Assembly: GCA_026014465.1 (NCBI GenBank)
Contig: JAOZID010000010.1
Span: forward strand, 464,288 to 528,287
Source of the DNA: Candidatus Bathyarchaeota archaeon
GTDB lineage: Archaea > Thermoproteota > Bathyarchaeia > Bathyarchaeales > Bathycorpusculaceae
DNA length: 64,000 bases
Reading direction: 5' to 3'
Shown here: piece by piece, positions 1-7,383 of the stretch
Layout of the letters: every line of letters starts with the position of its first letter
How positions within the stretch are numbered: position 1 is the first letter of the stretch
The notes under the pieces: generated by a model
Seen by the model: only the letters and a program-made list of their open reading frames with translations
Databases searched by the model: none
What the model was told of the DNA's origin: nothing
Position numbers and translations under genes: made by a program

Positions 1-875
1 AACAGCACCGTCAAGTATTCGGAGAGTATGATTATGGCAACTACTTTGAGTGAGAACCACAAAGTTCCCCAGAGTTCAGGCAGAAAACCAAACGGTACAG
101 GACCTGCAGCGCCGCCCAAGAACAGCACGGTAATTAGAGCTGCTCCGAACACGACTTGTACGTCGCGGGCAAGCTTTAGGAAAGCCAGTCTGCCACCGCT
201 GTATTCGGTTTCGTGACCCGCTACAACTTCGCTTTCTGCGTGGGGAACATCGAAGGGGTCTTTTTCAAGTTCGGCTTGCATAGTGATTATGAACAGTATG
301 AACGCCCAGGGCGCTAAGATGGCGAAGGGTAGCCATTGGTTGGCTACTATGGTGGTTATGGTGAGGCTTCCAGCTAAGAATGCAGGTGCCAACGCGAGCA
401 ACACTAAGGGGAGGTCGTAGCCTAGGAACTGGGTTAGGACTCTTGCGCCTCCAAGGGAGCTGTAGGGGTTGCTGCTTGACCATCCAGCCAAGAACAGCAT
501 AAAGTTTGCAACAGAAACCAGCGTCATAACGAAAATCAAGTCGCCGCCAAAACTTACGTTGGGGATAACTGTTGCGCCATCAATGGGCAAAAAGGATAAC
601 GCGAAAACCAGGACAGACACCGCTATTACGGGGACAAAACGGTAGATTTGACGTTTTGAATCACCGGGGGTGATGTCTTCTTTGGTGAGCATTTTGATAA
701 AGTCTGCTAAGGGCTGCAGTATGCCGCTTGGACCAGTAAAGCTTGGACCCATGCGGTTTTGCATGCGGGCCTCTATTTTGCGTTCTACCCAGTCGCAAAA
801 CAGGGTAAATGATAGTATGAAAGTGAAGCCTGGAAAGACAAGCACTCGGAAGAGGAGCAATAGGATGTCAATCAT
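1..875 (-). CDS. nuoH: Complex-I-like / hydrogenase membrane subunit H (partial)
   Basis: Reading the minus strand from an ATG at 875 gives an open frame that leaves the window at position 1 without a stop, so the C-terminus is missing. The product is a multi-pass membrane protein of the NuoH/HycD/FpoH family, which couples the peripheral redox arm to ion translocation. The N-terminal helix is followed by the family signatures CDWVERKIEARMQNRMGP and GPSGILQPLADFIKM; a later loop carries ELEKDPFDVPHAESEVVAGH, the quinone-site-like acidic loop. It lies 37 bases downstream of the large-subunit gene and is surely cotranscribed with it. A GTGA lies about 7 bases before the ATG. Confidence 0.93.
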   Translation of the reverse strand, partial: MIDILLLLFRVLVFPGFTFILSFTLFCDWVERKIEARMQNRMGPSFTGPSGILQPLADFIKMLTKEDITPGDSKRQIYRFVPVIAVSVLVFALSFLPIDGATVIPNVSFGGDLIFVMTLVSVANFMLFLAGWSSSNPYSSLGGARVLTQFLGYDLPLVLLALAPAFLAGSLTITTIVANQWLPFAILAPWAFILFIITMQAELEKDPFDVPHAESEVVAGHETEYSGGRLAFLKLARDVQVVFGAALITVLFLGGAAGPVPFGFLPELWGTLWFSLKVVAIIILSEYLTVL

Positions 876-912
876 GTTTTTTCACGTGTTTTGTTGTTGT
901 ATTGTGTTGTGT

Positions 913-2484
913 TTATCTGTCTGTGCATGAGAAGCATGGGTCAAGGCTTACGAAGTTTGGTGGAACATCCGCGAAGGGTTCGCCAACTGCTGTTGTTAGG
1001 AAGGCGGGTATGTTCGCAAATGTGGGGGTTCGCACTTTGACTCGTTCGGGGGAAGTGGTGCCGTTGCTTTTAACGTAGTAGAAGAGTTCGCCTCTGGGGG
1101 CTTCCACGCGGTTGATAGCTTCGCCTGCGGGAACAACACGTGGGGCTTTAACCCTGAAAGGTCCAGAGGGCAAGTTGTCAAGAGCGTATTCAATGATGTC
1201 AATGCTTTGCTCGACTTCATCCATGCGAACGTTCATTCTTGCCCATGTATCGCCTGCATCATAGGTAATGACTTTGAAGGGAATCTCGCCGTAAGCTTCG
1301 TAGGGTTCATCTGCGCGTACGTCAATGTCTACGCCAGAGCCGCGTGCTACGGGACCAACAACACCAAGTTTGAGCGCGTTTTCACGGCTAAGAGTGCCGA
1401 TGTTTTGCATACGCAATCCAATGCTGGGTTCTTCACGGTAGACCTTACTGTAAAACGGTAGCCGCTTACGAAGGTCAGCGAGGACGGATTTGATTCTTGG
1501 GATGTCGGTTTCTTTTACGTCGTGACGAACGCCGCCCACGGTCATGGAAGAGGATATGACGCGGTTGCCAGTGACCATCTCGGTGAGGTCCATAATGGGT
1601 TCGCGGTCTCGCCAGAAGTACTGGAATAGGGTTTCGTAGCCGATTTCTAGGCCTGCGTGTCCCAAAGTTAGTAGGTGGCTGTGGAGCCTGTTGAGTTCTA
1701 AAATTATGGTTCTTAGGTACTTGGCTCTTGGGGGAACGTCTGTTTTGAGGATTTTTTCTACGGATTCAACAAACGCGCATGCGTGGCAGCTGTTGCAGAT
1801 ACCGCAGATACGTTCTACCAAGTAGACGTCTTGCAGGTAAGTTCGTGACTCGGAAGCTTTTTCAACGCCGCGGTGGACGTAGCCGATTCGTGGTATGACC
1901 TGTTTTACGGTTTCGCCGTCAACGAGCACGGAGAACTTTTCGGGTTCCAACAGTGCGGGGTGCTGGGGGCCAATGACGATTTTTACTAGGTCGCCTTCGT
2001 CGGATTTTTCTTCAGGAGGGGATGGGTTGAGTTTGACTTCGTCGAGGTTTATGTCTTTGCGTAGGGGGTAGACGCCGTCGGGCCAGGTTTCTGGGAGGAC
2101 GAAGTGTCCTGCGCTGGGGTTGCCTTCGAAGGTTACGCCTAATAAGTCGGTTACTTCGAGTTCGTGCAGTCCTGCGCTTGGCGCGACGTTGTTGGCGGTT
2201 GCAAGCGTGGGGTCTGTTTTGGGAACCTCAGCTTGTATGGTTATGAAAGCGTTGCTTGTGCGAACGTGATAGTAAACGCCGATGTTTTCTCCTAAATCGA
2301 TGCCTGTGATTGAGGTGACCGCGGTTTTCTCGTCGGCTTCCACCATAGCCTTGAAAACGTCAAGGTGGTCGTTGCCTTTGGTTACAACTGCGGCGGTGCC
2401 AAGATGACCAGGCACAATTTGAACAGGTTTACCCTTCAGTTTAGTTTCAAGAATTTTTACAATATCAATTCCATTACTCGGCAT
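913..2484 (-). CDS. Group 4 [NiFe]-hydrogenase large subunit, fused NuoC-NuoD type (HycE-like)
   Basis: This 523-residue protein joins a NuoC (30 kDa) domain at about residues 1-150 to a NuoD/hydrogenase large-subunit domain at about 165-523. Unlike true complex I NuoD, it keeps both nickel-binding cysteine pairs: ERICGICNSCH (Cys227, Cys230) and DPCFSCTDR (Cys517, Cys520). This makes it a likely H2-evolving or H2-consuming group 4 hydrogenase subunit. The chain stops exactly after the Arg where the maturation protease normally cuts, so there is no C-terminal peptide to remove. GAGGAAG lies 9 bases before the ATG, which overlaps the small-subunit gene by 11 bases. The complex-I reading is less likely because NuoD lacks these cysteines. 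Confidence 0.92.
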   Translation of the reverse strand: MPSNGIDIVKILETKLKGKPVQIVPGHLGTAAVVTKGNDHLDVFKAMVEADEKTAVTSITGIDLGENIGVYYHVRTSNAFITIQAEVPKTDPTLATANNVAPSAGLHELEVTDLLGVTFEGNPSAGHFVLPETWPDGVYPLRKDINLDEVKLNPSPPEEKSDEGDLVKIVIGPQHPALLEPEKFSVLVDGETVKQVIPRIGYVHRGVEKASESRTYLQDVYLVERICGICNSCHACAFVESVEKILKTDVPPRAKYLRTIILELNRLHSHLLTLGHAGLEIGYETLFQYFWRDREPIMDLTEMVTGNRVISSSMTVGGVRHDVKETDIPRIKSVLADLRKRLPFYSKVYREEPSIGLRMQNIGTLSRENALKLGVVGPVARGSGVDIDVRADEPYEAYGEIPFKVITYDAGDTWARMNVRMDEVEQSIDIIEYALDNLPSGPFRVKAPRVVPAGEAINRVEAPRGELFYYVKSNGTTSPERVKVRTPTFANIPAFLTTAVGEPFADVPPNFVSLDPCFSCTDR

Positions 2485-2998
2485 CTTGTTTTACTTCCTC
2501 TTCAACTTTTTCTGGTGCAGAAGCCTCTTCTTTCTCGACAGGCGCAGGCGCTTCTTTTGCGGGTGCAGGTGCGGGAGGCGCCGCCAAAGCGTTGAGAAGC
2601 TTTACTACACCGTCAATTATGGCTTCGGGACGGGGGGGACAACCTGGAATGTAGGCGTTTACGGGAAGAACTTTGTCTACTCCGCCGAGGGTATTGTAGG
2701 TTCCTTGGAAGACGCCGCCTGAGCAGGCGCAGGCGCCTATGGCAACGACGAATTTGGGCTGGGGCATTTGGTCGTAGATGCGTTTTAGCCTTTCAGCGCA
2801 TTGTCGGGTAACTGAGCCTGTTACAAGCAAGACATCAGCGTGCCGTGGGGTAGGTTCTAGCTTAACGCCGAAGCGTTCAACATCATATTTTGGTGTGAGT
2901 AAAGCGACAATTTCTATGTCGCATCCGTTGCAGGCTCCTGAGTTAAAATGTATAACCCATGGGGATTTTAGTCGTGCCCAAGTTGCTAAATCAGTCAT
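2474..2998 (-). CDS. Hydrogenase small subunit, NuoB/HycG-like [4Fe-4S] protein
   Basis: A 174-residue electron-transfer subunit that should carry the single proximal [4Fe-4S] cluster next to the NiFe site. The ligands are visible as SGACNGCDIEI, IGACACSGG and IPGCPPRPE. The spacing CNGCD is that of hydrogenase small subunits (HycG, EchC, MbhJ); complex I NuoB has adjacent cysteines there. After the conserved fold ends near residue 140 there is a tail of about 30 residues rich in Ala, Pro, Glu and Lys, unusual for the family. Of three in-frame ATGs the one at 2998 is preferred because GGAGG sits 8 bases upstream; the longest frame begins at 3013. The gene overlaps both neighbours in the operon. 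Confidence 0.9.
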   Translation of the reverse strand: MTDLATWARLKSPWVIHFNSGACNGCDIEIVALLTPKYDVERFGVKLEPTPRHADVLLVTGSVTRQCAERLKRIYDQMPQPKFVVAIGACACSGGVFQGTYNTLGGVDKVLPVNAYIPGCPPRPEAIIDGVVKLLNALAAPPAPAPAKEAPAPVEKEEASAPEKVEEEVKQDAE

Positions 2999-3326
2999 GT
3001 TCATTGCCTCCATCCAGTAAGAGCAATCCAGCTATGAGCATCGTGGCAAGGTAAACAAGCATCAGGGGAACGTTCATTCCCATTTCCATGAATGATCCGT
3101 ACGCTAAGAGTAATACGGCGCTGTCTAGGACTACGAAGTAGATTAGGTATTTGTAGAGAGATATGCTGATTTTTAGTTTGGGAAAAGTGATTTTTTCTCC
3201 GCAGGCGTAAGTGGAAAGTTCTGCTTCTGTTTGGACGGGTTTTGGTGCTGCTCTTCGACCTAGGTAGTAGATTAGTGAGGCAGCAGCTAGAATAAGCAAG
3301 AATGCAATTATGGATTCAATGATCAA
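2991..3326 (-). CDS. nuoA: NADH dehydrogenase-like subunit A (NuoA)
   Basis: A 111-residue protein with three predicted membrane helices (about residues 1-22, 52-77 and 82-103), as in NuoA. The loop after helix 1 carries STYACGEKITFPKLKISI, matching the NuoA YECGF loop. The start is TTG at 3326: no other start exists upstream in frame, and a GGGGGAG Shine-Dalgarno lies 9-10 bases before it. Subunit A is typical of complex I and Fpo and is not found in simple Ech or Mbh enzymes, so this operon is intermediate between the two classes. Its 3' end overlaps the start of the small-subunit gene. Confidence 0.88.
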   Translation of the reverse strand: MIIESIIAFLLILAAASLIYYLGRRAAPKPVQTEAELSTYACGEKITFPKLKISISLYKYLIYFVVLDSAVLLLAYGSFMEMGMNVPLMLVYLATMLIAGLLLLDGGNEHD

Positions 3327-3562
3327 TTATGTTTTCTCCCCCTCGACAACGACTTTTGAACAAGTTTTCCACTTTTCCTCATTAATGTTTCCAAGTGTTT
3401 ATAGAAATGAGACGTGGCATGAAAATATTTAAGCCTATCGCAGCGTTTTTGAGCTAACTGTTCATCAACATCAGAGAGAACATCAACTAGCCGATTGGAC
3501 AAAAATTGGTTCCTCGAACAGTCTGATGATAGCCAATAAGGCATACCTTGTAATTTGCTCAT
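3323..3562 (-). CDS. Possible small protein leading the hydrogenase operon
   Basis: An open frame of 79 residues ends in a TGA that overlaps the TTG start of subunit A, the tight coupling seen in real operons. A TATA-like ACTTTAAATC on the minus strand at about 3601-3610 lies about 40 bases upstream of its ATG and could give a short leader. The sequence is basic and rich in Leu, Ser and Lys, with no motif or membrane helix that I recognise. An alternative is that this stretch is untranslated leader and the hydrogenase promoter is the GGCTTAAATATTT-like element near 3424-3436. It cannot be decided from sequence alone. Confidence 0.33.
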   Translation of the reverse strand: MSKLQGMPYWLSSDCSRNQFLSNRLVDVLSDVDEQLAQKRCDRLKYFHATSHFYKHLETLMRKSGKLVQKSLSRGRKHN

Positions 3563-3691
3563 GATGCTCCGAGCTTGACTTCATAGATTGACCGTAGGAA
3601 GATTTAAAGTTTAGCCCACTCAACCACCATTCAACATGGGGTTAAAGCAAAAAACAGGCAAAACAGGGCATAGAGCCGCAAGCAGCTGCGG

Positions 3692-4198
3692 TTACTCAGT
3701 TTCAGCGTCTGAACCGTGCCAGCGGCGTTCCAGATACAAAATCAAACTAAACAAGCCCCTGCTAAAGATTACAAGAATAAGCAACACAAACTCCTCATAA
3801 GTGCGCACAACCACGGTTTTTATAATCTCTGCACCTATGAAAAGCTCCAAACTCAAGGTCAAGTAACCTGAGAGAAAACGTGTAACGCATGAGGGCTGAT
3901 ACGGACTCTTAAGCTTACACTGCAAAAACCGGTAAGCCACCAACACCGCACCAAACGCAATCACACCCCCACCCAAAAGATACAAAATATCCGTAGCAAT
4001 GGTCAGCAAAACATAGATGACCTCGTAAACTATGCCACCCGCAACATAAGGCACATCCCCAGGCAAAAACCACAAGCCAAAATCGGGGATAGCAAGGGTC
4101 AAGTAGGTACCGATGAGCGAGATGGCCGCAAGCAAAAGCAGTATCAAAACCGTCAAATGATCTTTGCCCTTGCGGGTTGGAACAGTACACTCAGCCAT
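3692..4198 (-). CDS. DUF1622-family membrane protein
   Basis: A 168-residue integral membrane protein with four predicted helices. After helix 3 comes GAEIIKTVVVRTYEEFVLL and then an Arg-containing helix ending in LERRWHG, the conserved pattern of the DUF1622 family, whose function is unknown. ATG at 4198 is preferred to the upstream TTG at 4204. It faces the next gene divergently and is separated from the hydrogenase operon by about 130 bases, so it is probably an independent unit. Confidence 0.75.
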   Translation of the reverse strand: MAECTVPTRKGKDHLTVLILLLLAAISLIGTYLTLAIPDFGLWFLPGDVPYVAGGIVYEVIYVLLTIATDILYLLGGGVIAFGAVLVAYRFLQCKLKSPYQPSCVTRFLSGYLTLSLELFIGAEIIKTVVVRTYEEFVLLILVIFSRGLFSLILYLERRWHGSDAETE

Positions 4199-4340
4199 AA
4201 CCAATCAACCACAGACAACAAAACATAACACCACAATAACCATATATCATTTACCACAAAACCCTCAAGAACAGCCCCAAATCACTCAACCCAAAACTAT
4301 TATTGCCAAAACAGACAAAACCATAAACAGTGTGAAAACC

Positions 4341-4610
4341 ATGGGACTTCTGGAACAGATTAGAACATTCGTAATTGAAAAACACTTCAAGCCTGCAATG
4401 TCCAAAGGAGAAAAAACAATCACGCTTGTCTCAGGCGTTATCCACAGACAAATGGGTCTAGAAGATAGGATGCCGGCAGTCTGTAATGCACTCAGAAGCA
4501 AAGATCCGTGGGGTTTCCCAGTCACCTTTGTAAAAGAAGAAAGAGCACCAACGGTTAAAAAGGATAGTTCAACAAACGAATACATCTTTACCATTAACAA
4601 ATCCCAATAG
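4341..4610 (+). CDS. Conserved-looking hypothetical protein
   Basis: An 89-residue soluble protein starting at ATG 4341. The open frame extends further 5', but that extension is low-complexity Thr/Gln/Asn and lies in the intergenic space facing the DUF1622 gene. The recognisable core is TLVSGVIHRQMGLEDRMPAV followed by CNALRS. It resembles small alpha/beta proteins seen as hypotheticals in archaea, possibly nucleic-acid associated. Function is unknown. GTGA lies about 8 bases before the chosen ATG. Confidence 0.6.
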   Translation: MGLLEQIRTFVIEKHFKPAMSKGEKTITLVSGVIHRQMGLEDRMPAVCNALRSKDPWGFPVTFVKEERAPTVKKDSSTNEYIFTINKSQ

Positions 4611-4804
4611 TTTTCTGAGCACAATAGAAAGGCAGTGCTTTTGCTCGAGAATGCGCTTCATCTTCACAGCTAAACTGAGAGGTTTAGGCTACAAAAAACT
4701 AGATGGTAAGGCAGAAAACAAGGACGATAGGTTTTTATGTGCGGTTTATGTCTCCTTAGTGTTTGTAGCCTGTTAGAAGGGCAGAATTTAGGATTGATAG
4801 TTGA

Positions 4805-5113
4805 ATGGTCAGAAAAGCTCGGATTCGATTAACAAGCACCGATTACGATAAGTTGGAAGATGTATGCGAAGAACTCAAAAGCATCGCCCAGAAGACAGGC
4901 GTGAAGATTAATGGTCCAGTGCCACTACCGACTAAACGGTTGCGTGTGCCCGTGCTCAAAGCACCCTCTGGAGCTGGAACCGCAACATGGGACAGATGGG
5001 AACTGCGCATACACAAACGCTTAATCGACATAGACAGCGAAGAACGCGTCATGCGAAGAATCATGCGTATCCGTGTACCCGAAGAAGTGCACGTAACCAT
5101 CGAACTCATCTAA
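4805..5113 (+). CDS. rpsJ: Small ribosomal subunit protein uS10
   Basis: A 102-residue protein with the full uS10 fold. It begins with [20 protein letters not shown], continues with the loop [18 protein letters not shown] and ends in [11 protein letters not shown]. Length and signatures match archaeal uS10. In many archaea uS10 directly follows EF-1A in the str cluster; here it stands alone, about 44 kb from EF-1A, uS7 and uS12. The leader contains GGTTTTTATGTGC-like A/T sequence near 4730-4745 that could hold a TATA box. Confidence 0.97.
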   Translation: MVRKARIRLTSTDYDKLEDVCEELKSIAQKTGVKINGPVPLPTKRLRVPVLKAPSGAGTATWDRWELRIHKRLIDIDSEERVMRRIMRIRVPEEVHVTIELI

Positions 5114-5208
5114 AACCCCCATCAACCTTTTCATTTTGAACTTAGTTTTTGTGTAAAGTTGCTTTTCGCGTTAGCTACGCAGGGGTTTGTTTGTGTAAAA
5201 AACGGTTT

Positions 5209-6027
5209 TTAGAGGCCTGTGTAGAGCATGTATGATGGGATGGCGAGGGCTATTGCGGCTGCGAAGGTTGTGACCCAGGCGAGTTTGTTCCAGCGGTAGA
5301 TTTTGAAGCCGTCAAGTATGCCAAAGGGTATGAGGTTGAAAACTGCGATGTAAGAGTTTAGCAGGGCTCCTATGGCAAATGCCCAAGAGTACAGGTTGGG
5401 GATGACGGTGGCGGTAAGGAACAGGGTGGCGAGGATGATGTTGGTTATGGGTCCAGCTATGGAGATTTTTCCCATATCGTCTAGTCGCGATACACCTGCG
5501 ATCATGACTGCTCCAGGGGAGATTAGTTTGAAGGGCGAGAACAGGGATATGACTGTGATTATAAGTCCCCAAGTGGTTACTCGGAATTCTGCCCATATGC
5601 CGCGTCGTTGGGCGGTTATTTTGTGGGCTAATTCGTGCAGTAGGAAAGATATGGTTAGGAGAGATGCGAGGATGCTTAAGCCAAAGATGACGACTGCGCC
5701 TTCGCCGCTAAGAAAAGAGCCTAACCCAAAGGATAAGCCTATGGCGATAATTAGCACGGTGCCTATGGCTAAGTGCATGAGTTCTTTGGGGCTAAAGTAT
5801 ATGCGTCCTTTTACGGGGCGGGGGCGCCCAAAGCTTACTGAGTACTCGTATGAGCTCTGGCGGGAACTAAAAGCGTCTGAAACGGTTTCGTGGCGTTGCG
5901 CATGAGCCAGCCCGATGTTGGGGCAACTGTGGTTTTCTGGCAGGCGATGGGCACTGCAGAATTGGCCGCCACAGTAAGGGCAGTGAAAAGGCATGAGGAC
6001 GTCTTGTCCACATTTTTGGCAGTTCAT
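5209..6027 (-). CDS. AN1-type zinc finger fused to site-2 protease (M50)
   Basis: A 272-residue intramembrane metalloprotease. Residues 1-40 form a zinc finger (CQKCG, CPYCGGQFC, H and C ligands) like the AN1 finger of eukaryotic stress proteins. The rest is a polytopic M50 domain with the zinc motif LLHELAHKITAQ (HExxH) in a membrane helix and a second metal ligand in the ILDGFKIYRW segment. Site-2 proteases cut transmembrane regulators. The finger probably recognises a substrate or partner; this is inferred from domain fusion. ATG 6027 is chosen over TTG 6036. Confidence 0.88.
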   Translation of the reverse strand: MNCQKCGQDVLMPFHCPYCGGQFCSAHRLPENHSCPNIGLAHAQRHETVSDAFSSRQSSYEYSVSFGRPRPVKGRIYFSPKELMHLAIGTVLIIAIGLSFGLGSFLSGEGAVVIFGLSILASLLTISFLLHELAHKITAQRRGIWAEFRVTTWGLIITVISLFSPFKLISPGAVMIAGVSRLDDMGKISIAGPITNIILATLFLTATVIPNLYSWAFAIGALLNSYIAVFNLIPFGILDGFKIYRWNKLAWVTTFAAAIALAIPSYMLYTGL

Positions 6028-6180
6028 AATGCGCAACTCTTTTGTGCATAGAGCAAATATGAGGGTTTATATCTTTCCCCTCAAGGCGCTAAAAACGGTT
6101 TTAGCCGTGTTACAGTAATTGTTAAGAGGTTCAAGCATGTTAAAAGGATTACTCGCCGCCAAGATTGAGGGGACTTTGGG

Positions 6181-7383
6181 TTGAAACCGTTTAGTTTCGT
6201 TCACACTGCAGATTTGCATTTGGGTTATGCACAGTACGGGTTAGAAGCCCGCAGGCAAGATTTTGACAAGGTTTTTGGAGAAATTGTAGAAAAAACCATC
6301 GAGTTAAAACCTGATTTTATGATTATCGCGGGCGATTTGTTCCATCAAGCGCGCCCCTCGAACGTTACCTTGGAAAATGCCATACGCAACTTCAAACGGC
6401 TACGCGACGCAGGAATTACAGTGTTAACGGTGGATGGTTCACACGATTCGGCACCTAACTCCATCACGGGCACCATACTAAACCCGCTTGACAGCGCAGG
6501 GCTAATTTATCATTTGCCACGCCACAAAGGGGCATGCTGGCGCAAAAAAGACAGCTGCTACGTCTATGGCATACCCAACTACCGAACCCGCCGCAAAACC
6601 GACGAAATGCTCCCAGCGTTTATGAAGCAAAACAAACCCAAACCCGACCCCACAGCCGCAAACATTTTCGTGTTCCACGGCGCCGTCGATTTGCCCAACT
6701 TCAAACCCCCATACATCGAAGCAGAACTATCACCCGAGCTCGTACCAGACGGGTTTGACTACTACGCGGCAGGACACATACACGAACAGTTCACAAACAA
6801 ATTCAAAACAGGCACTCTAGTCTACAGTGGATGCACCGAAACCGTAAGCTACACCGAAGCACGCTACACAAAAGGCTTCTACCACGTACACGTAAACGAG
6901 CAAGGCACGTTCCAGCAAGAATGCATAGAGTTAGAGTCCCCGCGCAGATTCGTGGTTTTAGAAAATGATTTCACGGGTTTGAATTCTCATAGGATTACTG
7001 AGCAGGCGGCGCAGATGGTTAGGGATGAGGACGCGGAGGGCGCGGTTTTGATTCCTGTGCTTAGGGGGGTTTTGCCTTCCGAGGCTAGCAGGGGGGAGAT
7101 TGATTTGGCGCATGTGCGAAGTGTGGCGGAAAAAGCGTTGCTTGTGCATCCTGTGGTTTTGCTTAAGGAGTCAGCGGTTTCCGAGGAGGTTGTGCGTTCT
7201 ATTTTTGAGGGCGAGTTTAAGGATTTGAAGACTAAGGCGTTTGAGTATTTTTTGGAGATTTTTGGTGACCGCTACAGCCACGAAGATGCGGAGAAGGTTG
7301 CGCATGCGGCGGTGGAGCTTATTGAGCCACTTAAGCGTAAGCAGGAAGACGAAGTTCGCCAGAAACTGGAGGGGCTGCTTTAG
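6181..7383 (+). CDS. mre11: DNA double-strand break repair nuclease Mre11
   Basis: A 400-residue calcineurin-like phosphoesterase with Mre11 architecture. The metal motifs are HTADLHLGY, IAGDLFHQARPS, a GSHD in place of the usual GNHD, and YYAAGHIHEQ. A capping domain fills roughly residues 230-400. The start is TTG at 6181. The stop overlaps the Rad50 start by one base, so the pair forms one translation unit. The archaeal partners HerA and NurA are not adjacent. Codon usage changes abruptly inside the gene near 6950 from C/A-rich to G/T-rich. Confidence 0.95.
   Translation: MKPFSFVHTADLHLGYAQYGLEARRQDFDKVFGEIVEKTIELKPDFMIIAGDLFHQARPSNVTLENAIRNFKRLRDAGITVLTVDGSHDSAPNSITGTILNPLDSAGLIYHLPRHKGACWRKKDSCYVYGIPNYRTRRKTDEMLPAFMKQNKPKPDPTAANIFVFHGAVDLPNFKPPYIEAELSPELVPDGFDYYAAGHIHEQFTNKFKTGTLVYSGCTETVSYTEARYTKGFYHVHVNEQGTFQQECIELESPRRFVVLENDFTGLNSHRITEQAAQMVRDEDAEGAVLIPVLRGVLPSEASRGEIDLAHVRSVAEKALLVHPVVLLKESAVSEEVVRSIFEGEFKDLKTKAFEYFLEIFGDRYSHEDAEKVAHAAVELIEPLKRKQEDEVRQKLEGLL

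Noticed and set aside
913-2484. Annotating this as plain NADH dehydrogenase subunit C/D
   Set aside because: Both nickel-binding cysteine pairs are intact, which true complex I NuoD lacks; the hydrogenase reading explains the sequence better.
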